Of a stretch of DNA of 64,000 bases, positions 25,423-33,432 are shown piece after piece. Source of the stretch: Labedaea rhizosphaerae (lineage in GTDB: Bacteria > Actinomycetota > Actinomycetes > Mycobacteriales > Pseudonocardiaceae); the NCBI RefSeq assembly GCF_004362825.1, contig NZ_SNXZ01000006.1, positions 248,001-312,000 of the forward strand, in the 5' to 3' direction. Under the pieces are notes generated by a model. The model saw only the letters and a list, made by a program, of their open reading frames with translations, searched no databases and had not been told where the DNA came from. Every line of letters starts with the position of its first letter. Position 1 is the first letter of the stretch. The position numbers and the translations under genes were made by a program.

Positions 25423-26333
25423 GCAGCGAGTCGCCGATCAGCTCGGTTGCCGCGTCGTTGCGCACGGCGCGCAACTGGGTGGCCGAGCGGACGGGCCGCC
25501 CGGCCCGCCGGGCCGAGCTCGCCGCGGTGTGCGCCCAGTGCGGGCAGTCCGACCGCACGGTCGTGCACCGGCTGTGGCGCGGCCGTGCGCGCTACTGGTG
25601 TCGCCGGTGCGGTGCGGTGGTCGCGCTGGCGGACCCGAGCCTGCTGGTCGCGGCCCGGTGGCCCCAGCCCGGGGCGCAGGTCGATCCTGGGGCCCAGGTC
25701 GATTCCGGGGCGCGGGCCGCTCCCGGCGCGGTGGCCGAGGACCGGTCGCGGCTGGTGGCGCCGCCGGTGCTCGCCTGGTTGGCCACCACCGGCCGCGCGC
25801 TGCCCGCCACGCTGGACAAAGCCGCCTACTACCAACTGCACAAGCGGTTCGACGAGGCGGCGACCTCGGCGACCTCGGCGACCTCGGCGCTGCCGCCGGT
25901 GTCGCTGGTGGTGGGGCGGCTGCACGAGTTCGCGTACCACTCGGAGCCGGTGGTGGACTCGCTGGTCGATGACGGGTGGACCGAGCGCGCCGAGGTGGCC
26001 GAACGGGTCGTGCACGCCAGGAGGTGGCTCGCGCACGCCGCCCGGGACACGTGCTGGGTGATCGCGCGGTTCCAGCCCGACCTGCTGCCCGACCCGGACG
26101 AGGTGGCGCGGGCCGCCGAACGGCTCGGCGCGGTCGGCGCGATCGGCGCGGTCGACAGGGCTGACGCGACGTTGCTGCGTGCGGCGTTGTTCGGCGTCGA
26201 CGGCGGGCCCGGTCTGCGGCTGCTGCTGCGGGCATTCACCACGGAAGCGGTCACCAAGGCGGTCGCGGCCTACCTGGCCGACCGCACCCGCCCCCTGCTC
26301 GCCGCTACCCGGGCCGCCCTGGACAGTGCCTAG
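25419..26333 (+). CDS. Zinc-ribbon protein of unknown function
   Basis: A 304-residue soluble protein. Residues about 38-67 hold CAQCG and, 21 residues on, CRRCG, a four-Cys zinc-ribbon pattern. The rest is helical and Ala-rich, with two short internal repeats (GAQVD repeated at about 85-100 and ATS repeated three times near 150). No catalytic motif is recognised. The ATG at 25419 overlaps the FemAB-like stop, so the two proteins are made together and may work together, for example as transferase and binding partner. I do not recognise a named family. Confidence 0.7.
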   Translation: MSSESPISSVAASLRTARNWVAERTGRPARRAELAAVCAQCGQSDRTVVHRLWRGRARYWCRRCGAVVALADPSLLVAARWPQPGAQVDPGAQVDSGARAAPGAVAEDRSRLVAPPVLAWLATTGRALPATLDKAAYYQLHKRFDEAATSATSATSALPPVSLVVGRLHEFAYHSEPVVDSLVDDGWTERAEVAERVVHARRWLAHAARDTCWVIARFQPDLLPDPDEVARAAERLGAVGAIGAVDRADATLLRAALFGVDGGPGLRLLLRAFTTEAVTKAVAAYLADRTRPLLAATRAALDSA

Positions 26334-26354
26334 CTCCTCGGCCTCACGGCTGCG

Positions 26355-27137
26355 TCACGGCTGCAGCACGGGGGTGCCGTGGGCCGGGCACCAGGTGACG
26401 GCGCGGAAACCGGGGTGCTCGGGGATGACCCGCACCAGGGTGGGACGAGTGCGGCGCAGCGCGGTGACCTGCAGCCCCTCGCGGCCCACGACGGCGTGGA
26501 ACCGGCGCCACGAAAGGTGCCACCGAGCGCAGCCACCGAGCGCGGCGTAGTAGCCGAGGTGGCGGTCGAACACCACGGCAGCGCCGCCGCGCCAGTGCTG
26601 CGCCTGCTCGGCGCTGACCCGCGCGACGACCGGCCCCCGGTGCCCGATCCGCGTGCCGACCTCGGCTAGTTCCGTCGGGCCGGCGACCAGCACGGCACGT
26701 CCGTCCGCGGCCAGCAGCCGGGCCCGCTCGTCGAGGTCCGTGTGCGGGACGGCCCCGGTCAGCACGGCCGCGTAGGGCGCACCGGCGCGACCCAGGGTCT
26801 GCCAGTGCACCCAGGACCGGCGACCCTCGATCACCGGTGTCCGCCTGCTCGCCCCGATCGCGGTGCGCAGCGCGGCGCCGAGGTCGGCGGGCACGCCGGT
26901 CCACAGCGTCGGCTCCTCGGCCGGATCGAACGGCCGCGCGAACGGGGTGAGCAGGTGCAGCCGGCCGGCGAGCTCGGCCGACCGCACCGGGCCGGCGAGA
27001 CCGCCCACCGGGCAGCGCTCGCGGTAGAACGGCACGGTGTCGCGGGCGCGCACCGCCACACGGGCCGCGGCTCGTTCCCACGCCGTGCGCCGAATCGCGC
27101 GAACCGGTAGTCGACTGGTCGCTCCCGGTGTTGTCAC
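26355..27137 (-). CDS. Short protein with PaaK/CapK-like N-terminal motif (copy 1)
   Basis: A 260-residue protein homologous to the one at 31509-32252. Near residue 37 it has VPFYRER, the motif typical of the N-terminus of phenylacetate-CoA ligase/CapK-type adenylate-forming enzymes, but it lacks the ATP-binding and catalytic motifs of that family and is about half its length. The C-terminus has WCPAHGTPVL, matching CPRHRGPVL in the second copy. GTG at 27137 is the likely start; no good ribosome site is visible. It converges on the zinc-ribbon gene. Its association with FemAB-like genes suggests a joint role, which is inference. Confidence 0.65.
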   Translation of the reverse strand: MTTPGATSRLPVRAIRRTAWERAAARVAVRARDTVPFYRERCPVGGLAGPVRSAELAGRLHLLTPFARPFDPAEEPTLWTGVPADLGAALRTAIGASRRTPVIEGRRSWVHWQTLGRAGAPYAAVLTGAVPHTDLDERARLLAADGRAVLVAGPTELAEVGTRIGHRGPVVARVSAEQAQHWRGGAAVVFDRHLGYYAALGGCARWHLSWRRFHAVVGREGLQVTALRRTRPTLVRVIPEHPGFRAVTWCPAHGTPVLQP

Positions 27138-27316
27138 CAAATCAATTCACCGCCGTTTTTCGTGCGTGATCTTTGGGGGGTCGTGCGGCCGAACGGCGCA
27201 GCGTGGTGGCAATGCTGCAGAGGTTATCCCGACAGGGGTGGCGTGAGTTACTCGCACGCGTATTATCGCCGCGCGTGGGAACGCCCACCTGTTCGCCTTT
27301 CTTTGGGGAGTCCTTC
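27138..27316. other. Intergenic region with -10-like TATTAT
   Basis: No gene is seen. The region is less GC-rich than its surroundings and lies between divergent genes. TATTAT at 27261-27266 resembles a -10 box for the downstream membrane protein, whose ribosome site GGGGAG is at 27305-27310. No matching -35 box is clear. Confidence 0.35.
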
Positions 27317-28102
27317 ATGACGCTTGTCCAACAGCGACGGCGCGGCCAGCTGAAGTTCATCGTGCTGCTGGTCGCCGCGTTAGCGGCCGCGGGCGGGGTG
27401 TGGTTCGGCATGCCGCACGAGAAGGCCATCCCCAACATCGGCATCCTGTTGGTCAAGCTGGTGCCCTTCGTGCTGGCCGTCGAGGCCATCGCGGCGATGA
27501 ACCTGAGCGCGCGCGTGCGGCGTGGTATCGCGCTGGCGGCGCTGCCGGTCTGCTTCCTGGTCTACTTCGGATACTTCGTTCCGAAGATCTTCTTCTCGGC
27601 GAGCGGCGAAGGCACCGAGAGCCCGTACTACTACGTGCTCACGTTGACCCCGTTCCTGATCCTGGCGATGGTGCTGGCCTTCCGGCTCGGCGGCGGCAGC
27701 GGCGGCACCAGCCGCAGGCTCGGCTACGCGATGATCCTGTTGCAGCTCTCCGGCATCGAGGACCTGGCGTTCCTCACGATCAACAACCACACCGATCCGA
27801 AGTGGACGCCGATTCCCGAGGTCTGGGCCTGGGCCGACCACATGACGGTGTTCCTCGGCCACCCGCTGACCAAGTACCAGGCGTTCGCCTTCATCGCCAT
27901 CCACGTCGTGCTCGCGCTGCTGATCCTGACCCTGCCCGCGTCGCTGTTCCGTCGGTTCACCCGCCGCAACGGGGCCGCCACCGCCGAGGACTCCGCGCCC
28001 GTCGAGGCCGCGCCCGAGGCCGCCGCGCCCGATGCCGTGGCGCCCGCGTCCGACCGCAACGACCACACCGGCCAGCCCGTGCCCAGCGGCCAAGGTCAGT
28101 AA
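27317..28102 (+). CDS. Polytopic membrane protein, unknown
   Basis: A 261-residue protein with about six transmembrane helices between residues 12 and 215 and a disordered Ala/Glu/Pro-rich cytoplasmic tail (about 218-261). A conserved-looking loop has SGIEDLAFLTINNH followed by EVWAWADHMTVFLGHP, with several His and acidic residues that could bind a metal or carry out chemistry at the membrane face. I do not recognise the family. The ATG at 27317 follows GGGGAG by 6 nt. The gene is 27 nt upstream of the flippase, on the same strand, suggesting co-transcription and a role in export or modification of the glycan. Confidence 0.7.
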   Translation: MTLVQQRRRGQLKFIVLLVAALAAAGGVWFGMPHEKAIPNIGILLVKLVPFVLAVEAIAAMNLSARVRRGIALAALPVCFLVYFGYFVPKIFFSASGEGTESPYYYVLTLTPFLILAMVLAFRLGGGSGGTSRRLGYAMILLQLSGIEDLAFLTINNHTDPKWTPIPEVWAWADHMTVFLGHPLTKYQAFAFIAIHVVLALLILTLPASLFRRFTRRNGAATAEDSAPVEAAPEAAAPDAVAPASDRNDHTGQPVPSGQGQ

Positions 28103-28129
28103 CGCCGCGGCGAACCGGCGGGAGCCACC

Positions 28130-29419
28130 ATGACGGCCACCGCGACCGGCACGACGACCGCGGTCCGGGCGCTCACCCCCCGGCTGCGGGTCGCCGTGCG
28201 CATCATCGCCGGGCGGGGGCTCGCACGCGCTTGCATGCAGGTGTCGATGCTGGCGCTGCTGCCGGTGTGGGGAGCGGAGCAGTTCGGGCCGTACGTGGCC
28301 GCCACCGGGGCCTTCAACTGGCTGACCGCGCTGGTGCAGGGCACCGAGAAGGCCGCGCTGACCGGGTTGCCACGCGCCCCCGTGCTCGCCCACCAGCTGA
28401 CCAGGATGCTCGTCGGCCGGGCCGCGGCGCCCGTCGCGGTCGCGGCGGTGCTCGCGGTGGCGCTGCTGCCGGTCGGTGGTGCATGGGCGCTGTACCCGGC
28501 GGCGGCGGTCTACGCGGGGTCCCAGGGCCTGATGTCGGTGCTCGCCAGCCTGCACCGCATCGACGGCCACGCGGGCCGGGAGACGACCGCCTACGTGGTG
28601 TTCGCGATGTGGGTGATCATCCTGGCGGGGTTCGCGTTCGCCGGCGCCCTGCACCCCTACCAGTACCTGCTCGGGCTGGTCACCGGGCAGTTGGTGGTGT
28701 GCGCCGTGCTTGCCCTCGCGGTGCCGCGACTGCGGTCGCGGCCGGCCCGGGTGCGCGCTGGGCGCGTGCTGCGCCGCCGGGTGGACCGCCGGGTGTTCCT
28801 GCTCGGCATCTCCGAGGTCGCCAGCACCGCCGGGGTGGCGGTGCTCTACGTGGTCATCGCGTCGACGGGCACCCCGGCCGACGCCGCGACCGTGTACGTG
28901 GTCATGGTGATCTCCAGCGTGTTCGGCTCGCTGTCGGTGCTCGTGCTGCGCCTGCTGCAGCCGGGCACGTCGATGCGGCTGCGGGGCACCGGCGGGCGGT
29001 CCGGGCGACAGCGCGCGGCGGCGATCAACGCGTGGGCGACCGCGCTCGCCGGGATCGCGCTCGCGGTGGGGCTCGCGGTGGTGGTGTTCGCGGCCGCGGT
29101 CGGCGGCGCGGGAGCGGTCGCCGCGATCGCGGCCAGCACCCTCGCGCTGGGCCTGGCGATCGCGGTCGAGATGGTGCTGTTCTGCGTGGTGCTCTACACG
29201 ATCTTCCTGCTGGAGAACACGAACGGCGTCGCGCTGCGGTTGACCTCGACGGCGGCGTGGGTGGGCCTGGCGGCCACGACGGTCTCCGGGCTGGTGCTGG
29301 TGCCGGCCCTGCACGCGGTGGGCGCGGTGGTGGCCATGGTCGTCGGGCTGGTCGGCCGCTCGGTGCTGATCCGGCTGTGGCTTCGGCGCGAGGCCGGGGC
29401 AGCGGCCCCGCGGCCCTGA
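28130..29419 (+). CDS. Wzx-like polysaccharide flippase
   Basis: A 429-residue integral membrane protein with about 12 transmembrane helices, the expected topology for oligosaccharide flippases of the Wzx/MATE-like superfamily. The opening has RGLARACMQVSMLALLPVWG, resembling the start of the first helices in that group. It would move a lipid-linked saccharide across the membrane. It follows the membrane protein at 27317 and converges on the FemAB-like operon at 29444, with a 24-bp gap. Family call is from topology and context, not a decisive motif. Confidence 0.7.
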   Translation: MTATATGTTTAVRALTPRLRVAVRIIAGRGLARACMQVSMLALLPVWGAEQFGPYVAATGAFNWLTALVQGTEKAALTGLPRAPVLAHQLTRMLVGRAAAPVAVAAVLAVALLPVGGAWALYPAAAVYAGSQGLMSVLASLHRIDGHAGRETTAYVVFAMWVIILAGFAFAGALHPYQYLLGLVTGQLVVCAVLALAVPRLRSRPARVRAGRVLRRRVDRRVFLLGISEVASTAGVAVLYVVIASTGTPADAATVYVVMVISSVFGSLSVLVLRLLQPGTSMRLRGTGGRSGRQRAAAINAWATALAGIALAVGLAVVVFAAAVGGAGAVAAIAASTLALGLAIAVEMVLFCVVLYTIFLLENTNGVALRLTSTAAWVGLAATTVSGLVLVPALHAVGAVVAMVVGLVGRSVLIRLWLRREAGAAAPRP

Positions 29420-29443
29420 ACGCACCTGATCACCGCACCGGCC

Positions 29444-30478
29444 TCACCGTACGACCAGGACCGCGCTCTGCTCGGTCGGCACCGCGCCGAGCGACTCCTT
29501 CACCTCCGATTTTCCCTTGCCCAGCAGCAAACCCTGTTTGCCGTTCCCGATCGCCCAGTCGACGAGGACGGTCAGGTGGTGGAAGTAGGCGTTGCGCACG
29601 CCGCCCCGCTCGACCGGCAGCATCGACCAGTACCGGGGCATCGGCCACCGCGGGTGGTCCAGCGTGACGCCGACGGCGAGCAACGCCGACGTGTCGCGAT
29701 CGCGGTAGGTGACCGTGAGGACGTCGTCGCGGCGCATCAGCGCGCCGAGGTAACCGGCCGCCGTGGGCAGCGGCGAAAACCGCCCGTGGTACTTGTTCTC
29801 GTTGTGGCGCAACAGGTGCGCCACCTCCGCCGGGTCCGTTGTGGACGCGGTGGCGACGTCGACCACGATGCGCTGGTCGTCGTTGGTCTCCCGCCACGTC
29901 GCGCGCAGGTGCGCGCGACGCTTGCGGCGCAGGCCGCCGATCCACTCGGTCACGTCACCGACGTCGTGCACCGGCAGCGTCCACGTCGGTTCGGTCGGCC
30001 GGACCAACCGGGCACGCGCCGGGAGCACCGCGAGGTCCTCGGGGCCGACCTGGCGCAGCAGCACCCCGGCGCAGCCGCGGCCGATCGCCGGGCGGCAGCG
30101 CAGCACGTCCCGCACGGTCAGGCCGTCGTCGAGCCACCAACCGGGCAGCGCGCTGCTCGCGGGGGCCCGCACGTGCCAGACGCCCACGAGCGGGCCGCCG
30201 CGGACCGGCACGAATCGCTTGGGGTGGTAGGGAAGGCCGCTGTAGGTGCCGGTCGCGACGCCCACCGGCGCCCCGGCGCGGTGCAGCACGGCCACCAGCA
30301 AGGGCAGCCGGGCGAGCCACGCACTCGTGCCGAGCATGTCCCACGCCCAGTCCGCCCGTAGCCCGGCGCGGGCGCGCAGCGCGGCCCAGTAGGCGGGCTC
30401 GGGGTCGTGGCGCGGGTCGAGCACCTCCACGTCGAGGTCGGTGCTCATCGGCTTGGTGTTCATCGGCTTGGTGTTCAT
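29444..30478 (-). CDS. FemAB-like GNAT-fold acyltransferase C
   Basis: A 344-residue paralogue of the proteins at 24430 and 30475. Shared blocks include EVLDPRHDPEPAYW near the N-terminus, a basic patch RRKRRAHLRATW in the middle and GGVRNAYFHHL...GKGKSEVKESLG near the C-terminus. The start region is tandemly duplicated, giving three in-frame ATG codons at 30478, 30463 and 30448; the first overlaps the upstream stop as ATGA. It is the last gene of a three-gene coupled operon. Likely acyl or aminoacyl transfer to an envelope glycan. Confidence 0.75.
   Translation of the reverse strand: MNTKPMNTKPMSTDLDVEVLDPRHDPEPAYWAALRARAGLRADWAWDMLGTSAWLARLPLLVAVLHRAGAPVGVATGTYSGLPYHPKRFVPVRGGPLVGVWHVRAPASSALPGWWLDDGLTVRDVLRCRPAIGRGCAGVLLRQVGPEDLAVLPARARLVRPTEPTWTLPVHDVGDVTEWIGGLRRKRRAHLRATWRETNDDQRIVVDVATASTTDPAEVAHLLRHNENKYHGRFSPLPTAAGYLGALMRRDDVLTVTYRDRDTSALLAVGVTLDHPRWPMPRYWSMLPVERGGVRNAYFHHLTVLVDWAIGNGKQGLLLGKGKSEVKESLGAVPTEQSAVLVVR
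30449..30478 (-). repeat. 15-bp tandem duplication at a gene start
   Basis: ATGAACACCAAGCCG is repeated twice exactly, followed by a third related unit beginning ATGAGCACC. The duplication adds five codons per unit (MNTKP) and supplies alternative start codons for the FemAB-like gene. Confidence 0.9.
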
Positions 30479-31512
30479 CGGCCTAGCACCGGTCTCGGGG
30501 CGAGCACCATGTGGCGCACGTGCAGGTCGAACCCCAGCGACTGCTTGACCGCTTCCAGCCCGGTGCCCGAGGACATCAGAGGTCGCCCCGCGCCGGTGAG
30601 GTAGCGCATGGCGCGCACGTAGGCGTCGAAGTAGAGGTGCCGGCGGCCGCCGTCGGCACGCGCGCGGGCCGCCCAGTGCTGCTTCACCGCGCACACCGGG
30701 TTGTCCAGCATGGTGTTCACCGCGAGCAGCCTGCCGTCCTCGTCGTGGTAGGTCAGCGTGTGCACGTCCGGGCGCCGCACGAGCCGGTCCAGGTAGGCCG
30801 CCGACACCGGGGTCCGGACCTCACGAGGCAACGGCCCGAGCCTTCGCCGGTGCGCCTCGACGAACGTGGCGAGCTCACTGGCGTCGAGGTCCGTGCGGGC
30901 CGGCCCGCCGCGCGTCACGACGCCGCGGTCCGCGGCCAGGTCCCGCTGCTGGCGCCGCAGGCTCTTGCGCCGCTCCCGCGACAGGGAGCCGAGCCAGTCG
31001 TCCACGCTGGTCCACTCGTTGCGCAGGACCGCCGCGGGCATGCAGCTCCGGATCGGGCGGCCACGGCCGGTGAAGATGTCGAGCTCGTCCGGGCGCACCG
31101 GGCGGTAGACGACCCCGAGCAGGCCCGGTCCGAGCCGCCGCACGAGCGCCCGCTCCACCGCGCGCCGCGCGGCCACCCGGGTGTCCACGTCGGAGCCGGC
31201 CGCGAACTCGATGCCCGGGAACCCCGACAGCCACGGCAGGTAGATGTCCGCCCACCCCGGCCGCACCAACGACCGCGAGCCGGGCCGGGCGAACCGGGCC
31301 GTCAACGGCAACCGGCAGACCAGCGCGGTCGCCACCGCCGTGATCGTCCCGCCATCGCGCACGACCGCCAGCAGGGCCGGGTTGCGCGCCAGCCAGGACT
31401 CGATGCGCAGCAGGTCGAACTCCCACACCGGGTGCAGCTGCCGGGCCGCGACGAATGCCGTCCAGCCCTCGGGTTCGGGGTCGGTCCGCGGATCGACCAG
31501 CTCGACGATCAC
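30475..31512 (-). CDS. FemAB-like GNAT-fold acyltransferase B
   Basis: A 345-residue FemAB/BioF2-like protein. N-terminal block VELVDPRTDPEPEGW, central basic segment RERRKSLRRQQRDL (comparable to the nucleic-acid- or donor-binding helices of FemAB proteins), and C-terminal GGRRHLYFDAYV...GTGLEAVKQSLG. GTG at 31512 overlaps the stop of the upstream CapK-like gene as GTGA, which fixes the start better than the longer open frame. It is followed by paralogue C with an ATGA overlap. Substrates unknown. Confidence 0.77.
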   Translation of the reverse strand: MIVELVDPRTDPEPEGWTAFVAARQLHPVWEFDLLRIESWLARNPALLAVVRDGGTITAVATALVCRLPLTARFARPGSRSLVRPGWADIYLPWLSGFPGIEFAAGSDVDTRVAARRAVERALVRRLGPGLLGVVYRPVRPDELDIFTGRGRPIRSCMPAAVLRNEWTSVDDWLGSLSRERRKSLRRQQRDLAADRGVVTRGGPARTDLDASELATFVEAHRRRLGPLPREVRTPVSAAYLDRLVRRPDVHTLTYHDEDGRLLAVNTMLDNPVCAVKQHWAARARADGGRRHLYFDAYVRAMRYLTGAGRPLMSSGTGLEAVKQSLGFDLHVRHMVLAPRPVLGR

Positions 31513-32252
31513 CGCGCCAGCCCAGGAGTCAACACCGGGCCGCGGTGGCGGGGGCACGCGCTCAGCCGCACCCGCTCGTCACCCAGCAGCGTGTCGACCA
31601 GCCGGGGCGAGCGCTGCCGCAGCACCGTGCCGGCCAGGCCGGCGTCGGTCTCGCGCAGGTAGAGCGCCGTGCGGTCCACGTGCCAGCGCCCGCAGTCGGC
31701 CAGCCCGGCCAGCACCCCGAGGACCGGGTGCACGAGCAACCCGTGCGGGCCGCGATCGAGCTCGTCGAGCTCACGCAGCGGAACCCGGCGCAGGTGCGGC
31801 CGGTCGGGCAGGAGCTGCAGCTGCTTGTCGGGCCCCACCGCGACGACCGGGCCACGGGCCTGGGCCAGCACCGCGTCCACGTCGTCGTCCGGCCGCACCG
31901 CCCAGCCCCGCACGCCCCGCGGCAGGTCCACCGGCGCGCTGTCCGCGCCGAACACCGCGACCAAGGTGCCCGTCCGCAGCGGCTCGACCCGGCGCAGCAC
32001 GGCGCCCAGACCGCGCAGCGGGTCCACCACGGCCTCGCCGCCGGCCAACGGCACGAGATCCGCGCGCCGGGCGAGCACCGTCGCCGCGTCCACCGCACCC
32101 CCGTGGCGTCCGGTGCGCCCCGGTACCAGCACCGGGTCGGTTCGACCGTCCAGCGCCCAGTGTTCCCGGTAGAACGGCACGGTCGCGAACGCCGAGCGCA
32201 CCACCGCTCGATAGGTCAGCTGCCACAGCACGGTGCTGAGCGAAGTCCCCAT
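31509..32252 (-). CDS. Short protein with PaaK/CapK-like N-terminal motif (copy 2)
   Basis: A 247-residue protein homologous to that at 26355-27137: both have a VPFYRE motif close to the N-terminus, a central domain with GLLVHPVLG/CGRWH (copy 1: VVFDRHLGYY/CARWH) and a C-terminal CPxHxxPVL. The full adenylation motifs of PaaK/CapK are missing. It is the first gene of the operon with two FemAB-like transferases. The ATG at 32252 lacks an obvious ribosome site. It could be a non-catalytic or reduced CapK-type partner; the biochemical role is not known. Confidence 0.65.
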   Translation of the reverse strand: MGTSLSTVLWQLTYRAVVRSAFATVPFYREHWALDGRTDPVLVPGRTGRHGGAVDAATVLARRADLVPLAGGEAVVDPLRGLGAVLRRVEPLRTGTLVAVFGADSAPVDLPRGVRGWAVRPDDDVDAVLAQARGPVVAVGPDKQLQLLPDRPHLRRVPLRELDELDRGPHGLLVHPVLGVLAGLADCGRWHVDRTALYLRETDAGLAGTVLRQRSPRLVDTLLGDERVRLSACPRHRGPVLTPGLAR

Positions 32253-32326
32253 GACGCGGGAGTCTGCCAGCTGCCCGACCGTCCGACGAGCACTTCGGCG
32301 ACACCTGCTCGCCGCCCGAGCGCAGG

Positions 32327-32614
32327 TCAGGGCTTCCAGCGGTACTTGCGCAGGTTGATCCGCCCGTCGTCGGCGAGCACGCCTTCGGCGCGCAGCAGCT
32401 CCAGCTGCCGGTGCACGATGTGCTCCGCGGGCCGGCCGCTCGCCCGCAGGACCCGGTGCCACGGGAGGTCCAGACCATCCTCGGACAGCATCTTGCCGAC
32501 CATGCGCGGCGACGGCGCCCCGGCCATCGCGGCCACGTCCCCGTACGTGGTCACCGAACCCGGCGGCACCGACGCGACGATCTCGCGCATCCGCTCGTGC
32601 AGTTCCTCGTCCAT
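32327..32614 (-). CDS. Alkyltransferase-like DNA-repair protein (ATL)
   Basis: A 95-residue protein with the MGMT/Ogt C-terminal fold: VPPGSVTTYGDVAAMAG helix-turn-helix, the asparagine-hinge region replaced by SPRMVGKML, and the active-site motif LPWHRV, where Trp replaces the methyl-accepting Cys of PCHRV. This is diagnostic of alkyltransferase-like proteins, which bind O6-alkylguanine and recruit nucleotide-excision repair rather than removing the alkyl group. The ATG at 32614 shares a base with the upstream hydrolase stop (TGATG). Its position beside lipV and adnA matches Rv3204 in mycobacteria. Confidence 0.9.
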   Translation of the reverse strand: MDEELHERMREIVASVPPGSVTTYGDVAAMAGAPSPRMVGKMLSEDGLDLPWHRVLRASGRPAEHIVHRQLELLRAEGVLADDGRINLRKYRWKP

Positions 32615-33369
32615 CACTCCGCCAGGAACGATCTGATCAGCTCGCCCGTCTCGTCGGGGCGCTCGAAGTACAGCATGTGGCCGCTGTCCAGCCCGGCGTG
32701 CCGGAACGACGACCCCAGCGCGAACCGGCAGGCCTTCACGAACTCCGGCGACACGTAGTCCTCGCGGCGCGCCTCGACGACCAAGGTGTGCAGCGAAGGA
32801 CTCGGCAGCGGTGGCGTCCGGCACATCTCGCTGCACGCGGTCGCGATCGACGCCGGTTCGTACCGGTATGCCGTGCCGGACGTGTTCTCCGCCAGTTCCT
32901 CCGCGATCAAGGACTCGTCCGCGAACGGCCACGCGTCGCGTTGGTATGCCGCCAACTCCTCCCGCGAGGAGAAGTGCTGGTAGGCGCCCCGCGCGACGTC
33001 CAGCAGCCGCTCGGGCGGCATGCCGACGGCCGGGTCGAGCAGCACCAGCCGCCGCACGCGTTGCTGCGCGAGCTGCGCCAGCTGCAACGCCACCGGCCCG
33101 CCGAAGGAGTGCCCGACGACCGGCGCCGAGTCCACCTCGTGGGCGTCCAGCACGGCCAGCAGGTCCGCGGCGTGCTGCTCCAGCGTCCACGGCGGGGTCT
33201 TCGGGGAACGTCCGTGGCCACGCAGATCCGGCGCTATCACGCGGAACTCCGCCAGCTGCGTCTCGGCGAGGCGGCGGAACCGGGCACCGTGCCCCGTGAT
33301 GCCGTGCAGCGCGAGCAGGGGCGGCGCGTCCACCGGACCGAACGTGTGCACGTGCAGCTGATCGGCCAT
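32614..33369 (-). CDS. Alpha/beta hydrolase, LipV-like
   Basis: A 251-residue alpha/beta hydrolase with HGITGHG (oxyanion), GHSFGG nucleophile elbow (Ser near residue 94), an acidic residue in EARREDYVS and catalytic His in LDSGHMLYFE. The gene order hydrolase, ATL, divergent adnA corresponds to lipV (Rv3203) in M. tuberculosis. Lipase or esterase activity is assumed from the family. It is translationally coupled to the ATL gene and starts 63 bp from the divergent adnA start. Confidence 0.85.
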   Translation of the reverse strand: MADQLHVHTFGPVDAPPLLALHGITGHGARFRRLAETQLAEFRVIAPDLRGHGRSPKTPPWTLEQHAADLLAVLDAHEVDSAPVVGHSFGGPVALQLAQLAQQRVRRLVLLDPAVGMPPERLLDVARGAYQHFSSREELAAYQRDAWPFADESLIAEELAENTSGTAYRYEPASIATACSEMCRTPPLPSPSLHTLVVEARREDYVSPEFVKACRFALGSSFRHAGLDSGHMLYFERPDETGELIRSFLAE

Positions 33370-33432
33370 GAGGACGGATCATAAGGCGCGCCGGTGCACT
33401 ACCCCCGATGCCGTACGTGGTTCCATCTATCG

